From contig JAPPLN010000007.1 in assembly GCA_028874175.1 (NCBI GenBank), forward strand, positions 1 to 33,813: 33,813 nucleotides of DNA, in the 5' to 3' direction. The notes under the pieces were generated by a model. It saw nothing but the letters and a program-made list of their open reading frames with translations. It did not search any database and had not been told where the DNA came from. The translations under genes and the position numbers were made by a program. The DNA comes from Chloroflexota bacterium (GTDB lineage Bacteria > Chloroflexota > UBA11872). Below, piece after piece: positions 24,131 to 31,223 of this stretch (positions are counted from its first letter, which is position 1; each line of letters starts with the position of its first letter).

Positions 24131-24425
24131 TAGCAGTTCCGCGTGCAGCCCGGCGACGTGATCGACGCGGCGTTACGCTACGAGTCGTCGGGTTCCGTGG
24201 CATTCGACGACGTTCGGCTGGTCGACGACGATCACGTCCGGCGCGTGGACGCGCCCACCCCGGCCGGTGCGACAGCGCGCGGCACGGCGTTGGGCGAGGC
24301 CATGGAGGCCGGGAGCGGATCTTCACGTGCAACGCCACGATGTGACACCCGCGGCGCATGGGCCACCGGCAGCGCCACACGCGAGTTTGCATCGACGGCA
24401 TCGACCGCGAGCCGTCGGCAAGTGG
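24131..24425 (+). pseudogene. Degenerate copy of rplU (L21)
   Basis: Aligned to intact rplU, it preserves AGCAGTTCCGCGTG for KQYRV, then CCGGCGACGTGATCGA (PGDVI), TTCGACGACGTTCGGCTGGT (FDDVLLV), CGGATCTTCACGTGC (RIFTY) and, in another frame, CGCATGGGCCACCGGCAG (RMGHRQ) followed by CATCGACGG (RID). The conserved blocks lie in at least two different frames, so it has frameshifts. The first 30 nt of the gene are missing; it begins just after the RCC1 lipoprotein stop. Confidence 0.82.
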
Positions 24426-24429
24426 TGCG

Positions 24430-24475
24430 AACTAGCCACAACGGGGGCAACAGCAACCCCGCGATGCCGGGCGTT
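24430..24475 (+). pseudogene. Degenerate 5' part of rpmA (L27)
   Basis: The frame reads TSHNGGNSNPAMPGV, matching [15 protein letters not shown] of intact rpmA residues 9-23, in the same order and distance after the rplU relic as in the real operon. The rest of L27 is gone. Confidence 0.75.
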
Positions 24476-24545
24476 TCGCCTCGGTCAATACCGGTTACAG
24501 GCACACCTGTGGCAACCGCCGTGACGACAGGATCGAATGCCGGGG
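24470..24545 (+). pseudogene. Relic of one RCC1 repeat
   Basis: In the frame of CGT TTC GCC TCG GTC it reads FASVNTGYRHTCGNRRDDR, clearly the repeat FASVSAGFGHTCGVRTDG of the neighbouring lipoproteins. It directly continues the rpmA relic, so two duplicated segments were joined here and have decayed. Confidence 0.7.
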
Positions 24546-24695
24546 TTTACAGGTCCGCGGACGCCGCTGACCCCTTGCCCCCAACGGAGCTTCGGAAGGC
24601 CGGTAAGGACCACAGGGATTGGCAGCGTAAAGGTTTGACCTAAGGCGATCTTACCGGTCCCAAGACGTCTATAAGGAGGCCTCGTAGTTCGTCAG

Positions 24696-25148
24696 ATGAC
24701 TTTAGCGGAATCAATCAGTACCTGTTTCAGGAAATATGCCAACTTCAGCGGGCGAGCCCAGCGGTCGGAATTCTGGTGGTTCGCCGCCTTTTGCCTTATC
24801 TGCCTACCTTTCTCGATTTTCATTTGGCCTCTGGCGTTTGCCGTGCTCATCCCAACGCTGGCAGTCAGCGTGCGAAGAGTGCATGACACCGACCGTTCGG
24901 CCTGGTGGCTAGTGCCGCCATTTCTCGCCGTTATTCCGGCGTCGCTAATAGCCTTCTCGGCATGGCTGGTATCGGTCATGGACCAGGATGAGGCGTTTCG
25001 ATCGGTCGCCTTCCTGATTGCGATCGTCTTCTTGGTCATCGCCTTGGGGTGTTGCGTCCTGATCCTAGCCCTCTGCGCCTCTTCGGGTACCGTGGGTCCT
25101 AACCGGTACGGGCCCGACCCGTTGCGCCCGGAGGCGGGGGAAGGGTGA
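24696..25148 (+). CDS. DUF805 family membrane protein
   Basis: A 150-residue inner-membrane protein of the DUF805 (YhaH-like) family. The N-terminal YANFSGRAQRSEFWWFAAF is the family signature, followed by two close membrane segments (residues 25-58), the conserved RRVHDTDRSAWW loop (about residues 66-77), then two further segments (residues 78-100 and 105-128) and the terminal GPNRYGPDP motif. Function is unknown; the family is linked to phage or envelope stress in some bacteria. The ATG is 17 nt from a GGAGG, too far to be ideal, but no other start preserves the motif. It sits between two decayed duplicated segments and appears intact. Confidence 0.9.
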   Translation: MTLAESISTCFRKYANFSGRAQRSEFWWFAAFCLICLPFSIFIWPLAFAVLIPTLAVSVRRVHDTDRSAWWLVPPFLAVIPASLIAFSAWLVSVMDQDEAFRSVAFLIAIVFLVIALGCCVLILALCASSGTVGPNRYGPDPLRPEAGEG

Positions 25149-25170
25149 ACGCGGCGTTTCGATGAGGTAA

Positions 25171-25206
25171 ATGCGGCCCAGGGGTGAAACGCAAGAAGGG
25201 CCGCAT
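25171..25206 (+). terminator. Hairpin after the DUF805 gene
   Basis: Perfect 9-bp arms ATGCGGCCC (25171-25179) and GGGCCGCAT (25198-25206) around an 18-nt loop, 22 nt after the stop codon. There is no T tract, so it may be a weak or Rho-assisted terminator or an mRNA stabiliser. Confidence 0.45.
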
Positions 25207-25392
25207 ACATGGACGTAAAGGGGAGATCAACCGGCCAGTGGTTTCCCCCCGTGGTGGAGCGGGCTATCGTACGGCCCCTAGAGAGGACGGGGTGACGAAT
25301 CCGGCGACGCGGGCGTAAGAAAATATTGAGGTCTAAATGATCTCAACAACAAGTCCGTGGAGCCCGTCGATCCCCTAGTCGCAGGTTGCCGG

Positions 25393-25465
25393 CGGCCGAT
25401 CGCTCAGTCAGAAGATCGCCGATCGCGCATTGCGGAGATGGTGGGTTCGAATCCCACTCGGTCCG
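25393..25465 (+). pseudogene. Degenerate tRNA-Ala copy
   Basis: About 85% like the intact tRNA-Ala along its whole length, with the T arm intact (GTGGG-TTCGAAT-CCCAC). The D stem (GCTC/GATC) and the anticodon stem (CCGAT/TGCGG) no longer pair, the first acceptor pair is lost, and CCA is not encoded. It occupies the same place relative to the second RCC1 gene as the real tRNA does to the first. Confidence 0.8.
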
Positions 25466-25651
25466 CGGGTTCATACGTAAGGCCTGAACGGACTCAAATT
25501 TTCCGCTATGGGATAGGATTGAGATTCGCTTAGGGCAGTGAAAAAGTGTTCACGGCTCAGTAGCCCCGCGCTTCTGGTCTGTTCATCGAGAAAGAAACCG
25601 CAAGTGGCCCGGATGCACATCGGACTCAAGCCCCAATGGTCTGGCGGCGCG

Positions 25652-26638
25652 ATGCGCCGCCGTTGGCAGTTGGCCATGCTGGCCTCTCTCATGACTCTGG
25701 TCGCCGTCATCGCCGCCTGTGGAGACGGCGACTCCCCGAACGCTTCCGCTGAGCCGGCAGCCACCGGGGTTCCGGCCAGGCCATCTTCCAAGCTTGAAGC
25801 GTTCGGTACGTCAAAGGTAGAACTCGCCTCCGTCAGCGCGGGGGCTTTTCACACCTGCGGGGTGAGGAGCGACGGCTCACTCGGTTGCTGGGGCGACAAT
25901 GAACACGGCCAGGCCACGCCGCCCGCCGGGACGTTTGCCTCCGTCAGCGGAGGCTTTCGGCACACCTGCGGCGTGAGGACCGACGGCTCAGTCGCATGCT
26001 GGGGCGATGATGAGCATGGCCAGGCTACGCCGCCCGCCGGGGAGTTTGTCTCCGTCAGCGCGGCGAGCTATCACACCTGCGGGCTCAGGACAGACGGCTC
26101 AGTCGCATGCTGGGGATCCAACAGGTATTGGTTGGTAGTCAATGTGCTAGGTCAAGCCACGCCGCCCGCCGGGGAGTTCACCTCCGTCAGCGCCGGAGGC
26201 TGGTACACCTGCGGGGTGAAGCGCGACGGCTCGGTTGAATGCTGGGGTTATGACGACGAAGGTGAAACCATGCCTCCGAGTGGGGAGTTCGCCTCCGTCA
26301 GCGCCGGAGGCCTTCACGTCTGCGGGCTGAGGACTGACGGCTCACTCGAGTGCTGGGGCGAAGACTATTATGGGCAGGCTACGTCGCCGAGCGGGGAGTT
26401 TGTCTCCGTTAGCGCGGGGGGCGGCCACGGCTGCGGGGTGACGATCGACGGCTCACTCGAATGCTGGGGCGATGACGAGTATGGCCAAGCCACGCCGCCG
26501 TCCGGGAAGTTCGCCTCCGTTAGCGCCGGGAGTATCCACACCTGTGGGGTGAGGGCCGACGGCTCACTCGAGTGCTGGGGCGATGATGAACATGGTCAGG
26601 CCACGCCCGAACCGGCCACAAATGGGAGCTCTCGCTAG
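25652..26638 (+). CDS. RCC1-repeat lipoprotein (second paralogue)
   Basis: A 328-residue lipoprotein. The signal peptide MRRRWQLAMLASLMTLVAVI is followed by the lipobox VIAAC and a short linker (GDGDSPNASAEPAATGVPAR), then seven RCC1-type repeats that start at about LASVSAGAFHTCGV and end at HGQATPEPATN. Six units are 37 residues, as in the paralogue at 22008; the third has a seven-residue insertion (RYWLVVNV region), in the loop after the CWG turn. There is no FN3 part, so this copy is a bare seven-bladed propeller. The frame is open to 25538, but the ATG at 25652 gives the cleanest signal peptide. None of the candidate starts has a strong ribosome-binding site. Confidence 0.82.
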   Translation: MRRRWQLAMLASLMTLVAVIAACGDGDSPNASAEPAATGVPARPSSKLEAFGTSKVELASVSAGAFHTCGVRSDGSLGCWGDNEHGQATPPAGTFASVSGGFRHTCGVRTDGSVACWGDDEHGQATPPAGEFVSVSAASYHTCGLRTDGSVACWGSNRYWLVVNVLGQATPPAGEFTSVSAGGWYTCGVKRDGSVECWGYDDEGETMPPSGEFASVSAGGLHVCGLRTDGSLECWGEDYYGQATSPSGEFVSVSAGGGHGCGVTIDGSLECWGDDEYGQATPPSGKFASVSAGSIHTCGVRADGSLECWGDDEHGQATPEPATNGSSR

Positions 26639-26815
26639 ACCAGCTTCGAAGCTTGGAGGTTTCGGAACATCTGAACCTACGATTCCTCCTGAGCCAATTG
26701 CGACGCAGCCACCCATATGAACACACACCGGTGCCAACATTCACGCCCGATCGCACGCCTATCTGAAAGCCAACTGCCACGCCCGAGCCGACTCTGGAAG
26801 TTGCTCTCAGCGTCC
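26637..26815 (+). pseudogene. Fragment of a third RCC1-type lipoprotein (linker region)
   Basis: Starting one base before the end of the second RCC1 gene's stop codon, a shifted frame reads RPASKLGGFGTSEPTIPPEP, matching RPSSKLEAFGTSKVE in that gene. A further frame then reads PVPTFTPDRTPI, a stop, and KPTATPEPTLEV, a Thr/Pro linker like that of the 22008 protein. With stops and frame changes and no repeats following, it is a dead fragment. The next 267 bp (26816-27082) show nothing recognisable. Confidence 0.65.
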
Positions 26816-27082
26816 AGATGAAGGGGAGAAAAGCGCGCCAAAAGGCCGGCTGCTCCGCACACTCAGAAGAATCTAAGGCGCGTTATCTGAGGCGGGGTCG
26901 TGGTCCAAAGTGCCGCACTGAACCTTGCGCGTTTCCGATCCGTCGGGTCACTATACGCGGGCGGCAGGCCTCATCTCACATGGTGCCCAGCCACATCTCG
27001 AAGATATTTTCATCTACCGTGCATTCATGCCCACCACGAGTGGAGTGGCGAGATCGTAGAGTTTGGGAGATGTGCACGGACG

Positions 27083-27379
27083 GTGACAGCGGTGGCTGAA
27101 TTGCCCGGATTCACGATACGGCCGGCGACTGAGGACGACGTGCCGCGGTTGCTGGGGTTGATTTGGGACCTGGCGGTGTATGAGCGGCTGACGCATGAGG
27201 TGGTGGCGACGGAGGAGTCGTTGCGGGGGCGCTGTTTGGGGAACGGCCGGCGGCTGCGGGTCCCCAAGGGCCTGCGGGGCGAGCTGGTCGCCTTCCGCCC
27301 AACGCCCACCGACGGCTGCTGGACCATGCACTTCATGACGGACCACTTGGCCGACGTCGATCTCCGACAACCCGCCTAA
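27083..27379 (+). pseudogene. Truncated GNAT acetyltransferase joined to foreign sequence
   Basis: From the GTG at 27083 the frame reads FTIRPATEDDVPRLLGLIWD and LAVYERLTHEVVATEESLRG, a textbook GNAT N-terminus (strand 1, helices 1-2). At about 27230 the similarity stops and a basic stretch ending LVAFRPTPTDGCWTMHFMTD and then HLADVDLRQPA follows, with no acetyl-CoA-binding motif. That tail recalls the extreme C-terminus of IS481-type transposases, which is only a guess. The gene cannot encode a working acetyltransferase. Confidence 0.6.
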
Positions 27380-27445
27380 ATGTGTAAACCATGTCCCCGA
27401 ACGTCTGTAAACCATGTGTCCGGTCTGGACATCCCCCAGGAGAGG
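27230..27445 (+). mobile_element. Possible IS481-like 3' remnant
   Basis: A short coding tail (see the GNAT relic) is followed after its stop by GTGTAAACCATGTCCCCGAA and, 21 nt on, TGTAAACCATGTGTCCGG. This repeated TGTAAACCATGT motif resembles terminal repeats I associate with IS481-group elements. No transposase core (DDE) is present. The rest of the 313-bp spacer to 27692 contains only the tRNA relic at 27543. Confidence 0.35.
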
Positions 27446-27542
27446 GATCAAGACGGGTGCCAGCCTGAGTAGCCATAGGCTGCGCTCCGCTGCTCGCCCG
27501 CAGGTCGAGGGAAGGATTGGCAGCCGCGGTGGGTGCTGCCGA

Positions 27543-27618
27543 GGGCCGATAGCTCAGTCGGAAGAGCGCCGCACTCGCATTGGGGAGGTCGTGGGTTGGG
27601 ATTCCATTCGGTCCACCA
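27543..27618 (+). pseudogene. Damaged second copy of tRNA-Ala(CGC)
   Basis: All 76 positions align with the intact gene at 21650 without gaps, including anticodon CGC and the terminal CCA. Changes disrupt the anticodon stem (CCGCA with TGGGG) and the T loop (TTGGGAT in place of TTCGAAT), which removes the invariant C56. It is almost certainly not functional. Confidence 0.8.
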
Positions 27619-27692
27619 CCACCCTTCACGACGATGGCAGGTTCGGCGCGGTAGTGTGAGCGGGAACTGGCATCACGTAGCAACGCAACGGC

Positions 27693-28457
27693 ATGAACGT
27701 CATCCTCCTGGGGGCCGGACGGGGCGAACGCCTTATGCCCTTCACCGCGTCGCAACCAAAGTGCTTTACTGAAGTCGCGGGCGCCAGGATTCTCGATTGG
27801 ACGCTACGTGCGTTTCGACAGAATGGTCTGGACCGGTTTGTCTTCGTCGGCGGGTACCTCATGGACGTGGTTCGGGACGCCTACCCAGATCTCCGCTATG
27901 TGGAAAATCCCGCCTGGTCCACGACTAACATCCTCGCTTCCCTCGTCTGTGCTCGTGAACACATGGCCCGCGGCTTCTATGCGACATACACCGATACGCT
28001 GTACCGCGGCGGCGCAGTGAGGGCGCTTCAGGATTCGCCGCACGACATCACGCTCGTCTTGGACACTCGTTGGCGTGAACGGTATGTGTTTCGAAGCATG
28101 CACCCGGAGTCTGACGCCGAGAAAATTCTTGTGGACGGCGACCGCGTGGTGGAGGTTTCACGGGCGATCAAGCCGCACGAGGCGTCCGGAGAGTATTCGG
28201 GCGTTCTCAAGATGTCGGCCGAGGGCGCTTCTCAGTTCCTGAATTCCTACGACGAGCTCCACGCCGAACTTGGCGATGAGCACGTCTTCGCCGATGGCAG
28301 GCCCTTCCGCATGGCGTATGTCATTCATCTCCTCGACCGGATGATCAGAGATGGGATCCCGGTACACTGCGTCGCCGTACCCGGTGACTACCATGAGGTC
28401 GACAACATCCAGGACTACCATCTGGCCACCGCCGACTGGATGCGGTTCGCGATCTAA
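27693..28457 (+). CDS. LicC/PntC-like nucleotidyltransferase
   Basis: A 254-residue cytoplasmic enzyme of the sugar-nucleotidyltransferase fold. The nucleotide-binding opening is VILLGAGRGERLMPFTASQP with the following Lys (PKCFTEV). The next motifs, ENPAWSTTNILASLVCAREH and TYTDTLYRGGAVRAL, and the late DYHEVDNIQDYHLA, resemble phosphocholine (LicC) and 2-aminoethylphosphonate (PntC) cytidylyltransferases rather than glucose-1-phosphate enzymes; the Asp in TYTDTLY and the Asp/Glu in YHEVDN would bind the metal. It probably activates a phospho- or phosphonyl-alcohol as a CMP derivative; the exact substrate is inference. It is followed by a MetE-like gene 64 nt later and leads the possible phosphonate-related group. 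Confidence 0.75.
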   Translation: MNVILLGAGRGERLMPFTASQPKCFTEVAGARILDWTLRAFRQNGLDRFVFVGGYLMDVVRDAYPDLRYVENPAWSTTNILASLVCAREHMARGFYATYTDTLYRGGAVRALQDSPHDITLVLDTRWRERYVFRSMHPESDAEKILVDGDRVVEVSRAIKPHEASGEYSGVLKMSAEGASQFLNSYDELHAELGDEHVFADGRPFRMAYVIHLLDRMIRDGIPVHCVAVPGDYHEVDNIQDYHLATADWMRFAI

Positions 28458-28521
28458 CCTGTTCCTGAGCCCCGTCTGACCACGAGCAGAGAAAACGCAC
28501 GACATCTTGCCTGAACGCCAA

Positions 28522-29592
28522 ATGGAACGAGGACTGTTCCCAACCACCGTCATCGGCTCCATGCCGCGACCTCAATACGTGCGGGACCTGATTGAATCGC
28601 AGGTCGACGGGGGCGGCACCTCGGGCGATTTTCGGCGGATGATGGACTCCGCCATTCCATACGTCGCGCAGATGCAGGAGCTTGCCGGCATCGACATTAT
28701 TTCCGACGGGGAATGGCGTAGAAAGTCATACATCGGGGTGATTGCGGATATCTGCCGCGGGTTCGAGCTGTCCATCAAGGAAGTCCTGGGACAGCGCCAG
28801 ACCTGGCACGTCGTCACTTCGAAAATCGACGTCGTAAACCCCGGCCTGCTGGCGACGGAGGCTCGGTTCCTCAAACGGCATACGGGACGCGATGTCAAGG
28901 TCGCCATACCGTCGCCATACCTGTTAGGTGAGCGGATGTGGGACCCGGAACTGTCAAGCGCCGCGTATCCCACTCGACGTGACTTCACAGAGGCGCTGGT
29001 GCCCGTGCTTCGGCAAGAGCTCGAAGCCCTACGCGACGAAGGCGTGGCGATAGCGCAATTTGACGACCCTCACCTGTGTCTGTTCGTGGACCAGAAGGTG
29101 CGGGCGGACTACGACGATCCGCAGGCCGAGATGGCGTACTGCGTCGACTTACTGAACCGCGTCGTCAAGGGAGTAGACGGCGTCCGGTTGGCGATCCACC
29201 TGTGTCGGCGAAATAAGGGTCGCGCAGGATGGGTGGGCGAGGGTGGATACGAGCCGATTCTTCCAGCCCTGGCCGATCTCAAGGTCGATATTCTGATGTT
29301 GGAGTTTGCGATGCCGGCGGCGGGCGACTTCGCCGTATTGCGCGACTTACCAGAACGCTTCGAAATCGGTCTGGGATGCGTCGACTGCCGCAGCAGCCAC
29401 ATCGACACGCCCGACGAGATTGCCGACCGCGTCAGGCGGGCCGCCCAATACGTCGCGCCCGAGCGGATTCTGCTGCACCCCGACTGCGGGTTCGCGCCGG
29501 GAAGCGCGGCCGATATCCCGCTCGACGAGGCGTACCTGAAGCTCAGGAATGAGTCCCTGGCGGCTGAGATGCTCAGGAAGGAATTCCGGTAG
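28522..29592 (+). CDS. MetE-like (cobalamin-independent methionine synthase II-type) methyltransferase
   Basis: A 356-residue protein corresponding to the C-terminal catalytic half of MetE, a stand-alone type found in many bacteria. It begins FPTTVIGSMPRPQYVRDL, has the DIISDGEWRRKSYIGVI motif, and carries likely zinc ligands in LAIHLCRRNKGRAGW (His, Cys), the Glu in MLEFAMP and the Cys in LHPDCGFAPGS. Such proteins move methyl groups to thiols or act in demethylation; true substrates are mostly unknown. The frame opens at a TTG (28507); I chose the ATG at 28522, which gives the standard start. Neither has a clear ribosome-binding site. Its role next to the cytidylyltransferase is not known. 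Confidence 0.82.
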   Translation: MERGLFPTTVIGSMPRPQYVRDLIESQVDGGGTSGDFRRMMDSAIPYVAQMQELAGIDIISDGEWRRKSYIGVIADICRGFELSIKEVLGQRQTWHVVTSKIDVVNPGLLATEARFLKRHTGRDVKVAIPSPYLLGERMWDPELSSAAYPTRRDFTEALVPVLRQELEALRDEGVAIAQFDDPHLCLFVDQKVRADYDDPQAEMAYCVDLLNRVVKGVDGVRLAIHLCRRNKGRAGWVGEGGYEPILPALADLKVDILMLEFAMPAAGDFAVLRDLPERFEIGLGCVDCRSSHIDTPDEIADRVRRAAQYVAPERILLHPDCGFAPGSAADIPLDEAYLKLRNESLAAEMLRKEFR

Positions 29593-29617
29593 CTCTGCAC
29601 ACTGCCGGCAAGCGCAG

Positions 29618-29673
29618 TCCTCAGCTAGAAACCTCCCACCGGAAAGTTTGTAATTCAGTCTTACACGGCCCAC
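29618..29673. repeat. 56-bp intergenic repeat, copy 1
   Basis: TCCTCAG...AATTCAGTCTTACACGGCCCAC. By hand alignment 45 of 56 bases match the copy at 30784-30839 without gaps, and 10 of the 11 differences are transitions. It begins 25 nt after the MetE-like stop. The rest of the spacer (29674-29885) holds a 71-codon frame that I do not believe and the palindrome at 29836. Confidence 0.7.
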
Positions 29674-29835
29674 ATGTTCATAGCTAAGACCTGCCGAGGC
29701 ACGAACTACCTCAGCAATGGTGTGCGGCTGCCCCCGACCTCGCAGGAAAGGCTGATGCGTTTGCGTTCCCTCAGACGTTGCTTCCGCCTGTTGGCGCCTA
29801 TTGCGCTAGTTGTGGTGTGTTCTGAAAGGACGCTG

Positions 29836-29850
29836 GATCACAATGTGATC
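29836..29850. promoter_or_regulatory. Perfect 15-bp dyad (operator candidate)
   Basis: GATCACAATGTGATC has 7-bp arms around a central A, 35 nt before the phosphatase start. Its shape and size are those of GntR/FadR- or CRP-like operators. No regulator gene adjoins it. Confidence 0.45.
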
Positions 29851-29885
29851 TATCGTTGCGCACCACCAACCAGGGAGGACCAATT

Positions 29886-30719
29886 GTGACCACTTCAAAC
29901 AAACGCAAGGTCGAAGGTACGCCGGAGAAGACTGCGCTGATCACGGGGAGTGACCCATCCATGACCAAGCAGACTGAACACGCGCGCGCCCTCGACGTCG
30001 AGGGCGCATACAACGTCCGAGACCTCGGAGGATACGAGACCCGCGACGGCAGGATGACCCGCTGGGGTCAGTACCTACGGGCGGACACCTTGGCGAATCT
30101 CAGCCCCGCGGGCGTAAACACTCTCCTCGAATACGGCATCCAAAACATCATCGACCTGCGCCGCAGCAGCGACCTGCAATTCAAGCCGAGCCCCTTCATT
30201 GGCAATGAGGCCGTCACCTACTACCATCAGAACATGGCAGGCGACGTGGACCTCGAGGGTCGGGAGGTGATCGACGGAATCGAGGACTCTGCCGAGCGGC
30301 GGGGCAGGGTGTACTGCTACATACTCGAACAGAGAAAGCACATCCTCCACCAGACATTCTCGGTTCTTTCCAGCCCGGGCGGTTTCCCCGTCCTCGTCCA
30401 CTGTAACGCGGGCAAGGACAGGGCCGGAATATCTGCCGCATTCGTGCTGGATATCTGTGGCGTTCCTCGCGAGACCATCATCGAGGACTATGGCCTCACC
30501 GCGCGGTATCTGGTGCGGCGCTACTACGAAGAAAATCCTGACGTGAATCCTGACGAATACACTTGGCGGGATTTTCAGAACGATGCCTGCCATCCTCACA
30601 GCATGCAAATAACCCTCGACCACGTCGATAGGATGTACGGAGGCGTCGCGGGCTACCTGCGAGACACCGGCATCACCGACGACCAGCTCGCCGCCATCAA
30701 GGAGGCCATGACTGAATGA
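29886..30719 (+). CDS. Cys-dependent tyrosine phosphatase (Y_phosphatase3-type)
   Basis: A protein of 277 residues with the cysteine phosphatase signature VHCNAGKDRAG (HCxxGxxR, about residue 174), where Cys is the nucleophile. The N-terminal AYNVRDLGGYETRDG and the following LRADTLANLS are characteristic of the bacterial tyrosine/serine phosphatase group that includes Mycobacterium PtpB; some members act on phosphoinositides. The general-acid helix follows the P-loop. The GTG at 29886 has GGAGG eight bases upstream and is my choice; the ATG at 29961 would still keep the conserved N-terminus, and a TTG at 29856 is less likely. It is flanked on both sides by copies of a 56-bp repeat. Confidence 0.88.
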   Translation: MTTSNKRKVEGTPEKTALITGSDPSMTKQTEHARALDVEGAYNVRDLGGYETRDGRMTRWGQYLRADTLANLSPAGVNTLLEYGIQNIIDLRRSSDLQFKPSPFIGNEAVTYYHQNMAGDVDLEGREVIDGIEDSAERRGRVYCYILEQRKHILHQTFSVLSSPGGFPVLVHCNAGKDRAGISAAFVLDICGVPRETIIEDYGLTARYLVRRYYEENPDVNPDEYTWRDFQNDACHPHSMQITLDHVDRMYGGVAGYLRDTGITDDQLAAIKEAMTE

Positions 30720-30783
30720 GCGTCCGAAATCTCCCGAAGTCGACCCCAGGCGCGACATAGGCTCGTCTTGTCGCCTGATCGAC

Positions 30784-30839
30784 TCCTCAGATAGGAACTT
30801 TCCATCGAAGAGTTCGCAACTCAGTCTTACACGGTCCAC
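30784..30839. repeat. 56-bp intergenic repeat, copy 2
   Basis: The same element as 29618-29673 (45/56 identical), starting 65 nt after the phosphatase stop. It ends CGGTCCACC. Confidence 0.7.
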
Positions 30840-31223
30840 CAGGCAAGTGGTGAACCGTTTCCTGGCCGCTCGCGCGACCGATCACCGGACGTAGGATCAC
30901 CCGGCCGACCCAGGTATGGGCAGCGCACCTCCCTGCCCGTGGCCCGGGGGTTTCTGCCCCTGGTGGAGACCTTTGCGTAACCCCAGGTTGGTTGCCCGGA
31001 AGACCCTCACCCCAACCCTCTCCCAGAGGGAGAGGGAGAAAGAGCGGCCCCGCCATCGAGGTCGAGGCGGGGTTATGCGAACGTCTCCTGGTGGCGATCA
31101 TGGACTGGCACCGCCGGTACGTGGTAGCTGTCCAAATAACCGGGTCTAGCCTCACTATGAGTGCCAGCTGGAAACACCTATGCTCTATCTAGAAAGCCTT
31201 ACGGGATGAACGGAGGCGTTGAC
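30840..31223. other. Spacer between the phosphatase group and the dehydrogenase
   Basis: No gene is seen. It contains the MITE-like copy C (30966-31087), preceded by a G+C-rich stretch with short inverted segments (GCCCGTGGCCCGGGGG). Confidence 0.5.
30966..31087. repeat. MITE-like repeat, copy C, complete 122 bp
   Basis: The ends GAGACCTTTGCGTAACCCC (30966-30984) and GGGGTTATGCGAACGTCTC (31069-31087) are inverted complements at 16 of 19 positions. Inside lie TTGGTTGCCCGGAAGACC, shared with copy A, and the CCTCACCCCAACCCTCTCCC hairpin shared with 21325 and 21571. It is non-coding. Confidence 0.75.

Larger units (their letters stand above)
24123..24695. other. 573-bp gene-free stretch holding ribosomal-protein and RCC1 relics
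   Basis: It contains a degenerate rplU (24131-24425), a degenerate rpmA 5' end (24430-24475) and an RCC1-repeat relic (24470-24545). An open frame of 166 codons crosses these relics but mixes their frames. A GGAGG lies at 24674-24678, 17 nt before the DUF805 start. Confidence 0.7.
25149..25651. other. 503-bp spacer with a hairpin and a degenerate tRNA-Ala
   Basis: No protein gene is supported. It contains the hairpin at 25171-25206 and the tRNA-Ala relic at 25393-25465. The open frame from 25538 runs into the second RCC1 gene, but its first 38 residues are not needed by the signal peptide. Confidence 0.55.

Noticed and set aside
24143..24643. A 166-codon plus-strand frame
   Set aside because: It crosses the relics of L21, L27 and an RCC1 repeat, whose conserved blocks lie in different frames, so it is not a new gene.
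21650..27618. An integrative island bounded by tRNA-Ala copies as att sites
   Set aside because: No integrase is present, the full tRNA is duplicated rather than its 3' end, and internal relics fit serial segmental duplication better.
29674..29889. A 71-codon open frame before the phosphatase
   Set aside because: No ribosome-binding site or family pattern; it overlaps the phosphatase start region and the operator-like dyad.
30768..30842. A tRNA-like sequence ending CGGTCCACCA with a TTCGCAA loop
   Set aside because: The T arm and acceptor strand are at the wrong distance and no matching 5' acceptor strand exists upstream.
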